A stretch of DNA of 61,324 bases, from positions 1-61,324 of the forward strand of contig NZ_SJXJ01000024.1 of NCBI RefSeq assembly GCF_004337695.1, in the 5' to 3' direction. Numbering within the stretch: the first letter of the stretch is position 1; each line of letters opens with the position of its first letter. This document shows, piece after piece, positions 61,278 to 61,324 of the stretch. The stretch is from Tenacibaculum sp. M341 (lineage in GTDB: Bacteria; Bacteroidota; Bacteroidia; Flavobacteriales; Flavobacteriaceae). Both the position numbers and the translations under genes were made by a program. Below the pieces are notes generated by a model. It saw only the letters and a list, made by a program, of their open reading frames with translations. It had not been told where the DNA came from and did not search any database.

Positions 61278-61291
61278 TTATGCACAACTTT
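61201..61291. repeat. Cluster of short inverted repeats (gttgtgc type)
   Basis: AAAGTTGTGC (61224-61233) and GCACAACTTT (61282-61291) are perfect complements. A further GTTGTGC lies at 61208-61214, forming a palindrome with ACAAC at 61201-61205. The layout recalls recombination sites of gene cassettes but does not fit the attC consensus. It sits where the membrane gene loses its 5' end. Confidence 0.45.
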
Positions 61292-61324
61292 CGAGCAAAT
61301 TACGACAAAATATTAGAAGTTTTT

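Noticed and set aside
61201-61291. Integron attC site
   Set aside because: The inverted repeats do not fit the attC core consensus, and no integrase is in view; left as an unclassified repeat.
1-61324. Prophage or integrative element
   Set aside because: No phage structural genes, integrase, tRNA target or conjugation genes are present; only a transposase tail at the left edge.

Overview
The window looks like a chromosomal stretch of a marine-type Flavobacteriaceae (Bacteroidota; Tenacibaculum/Polaribacter-like, genus not proven). It is very AT-rich. Several genes have Bacteroidota -7 promoter elements (TAnnTTTG) and few have a clear Shine-Dalgarno. Secreted proteins end in type IX secretion (T9SS) sorting domains with a YPNP motif, and many lipoproteins have a Cys lipobox. 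I see no rRNA, tRNA, CRISPR array, prophage or complete transposon. The left edge cuts the end of an IS5-like transposase.

Left third (1-24.9 kb): mostly accessory genes. A run of unrecognised small proteins leads into a tightly packed operon (1741-7468) of HEAT/TPR scaffold-like proteins ending in an Imm11-like immunity protein. Then come a LysR regulator divergent from an NTF2-like protein and a thioredoxin-reductase-like flavoprotein lacking one redox Cys; an Lrp regulator divergent from a GhrA-like dehydrogenase; an esterase, a frameshifted gene, an SH3 protein, a possible structured RNA, three tiny membrane proteins, an AraC regulator, and a lipoprotein with three 94-residue repeats.

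Middle (25-42.4 kb): a beta-propeller histidine kinase and LytTR regulator precede a 66-residue double-glycine-leader Cys-rich peptide and two T9SS-secreted proteins. This is a plausible sense-and-secrete module. cydAB (cytochrome bd oxidase) follows and converges on a four-gene minus-strand operon: an FG-GAP protein, two paralogous proteins with an apparent 2-oxoglutarate/Fe(II) oxygenase facial triad, and a lipoprotein. Next to it is a large T9SS beta-helix protein. Its downstream flank carries an 88%-identical 74-bp copy of the FG-GAP gene's start and promoter.

Right third (43-61.3 kb): an assimilatory nitrite module (nirB, Rieske-type nirD, a DUF4202 protein, a NarX-like kinase and a NarL-like regulator) with 7-bp-periodic repeats in its flanks. 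Beyond it are a CBS protein, a GIDE-domain membrane protein, a short SSB, a beta-helix lipoprotein, OsmC, two lipoproteins divergent from a second double-glycine peptide gene (leader very like the first), a SerA-like dehydrogenase, a DoxX/peroxiredoxin/NTF2-like group and an AraC regulator. The right edge holds a membrane-gene remnant beside short inverted repeats.

The best candidates for something new are the peptide/propeller-kinase/T9SS locus with its second peptide at 56.2 kb, and the operon with two tandem oxygenase-like paralogs. Functions come from reading motifs by eye; no search was run.
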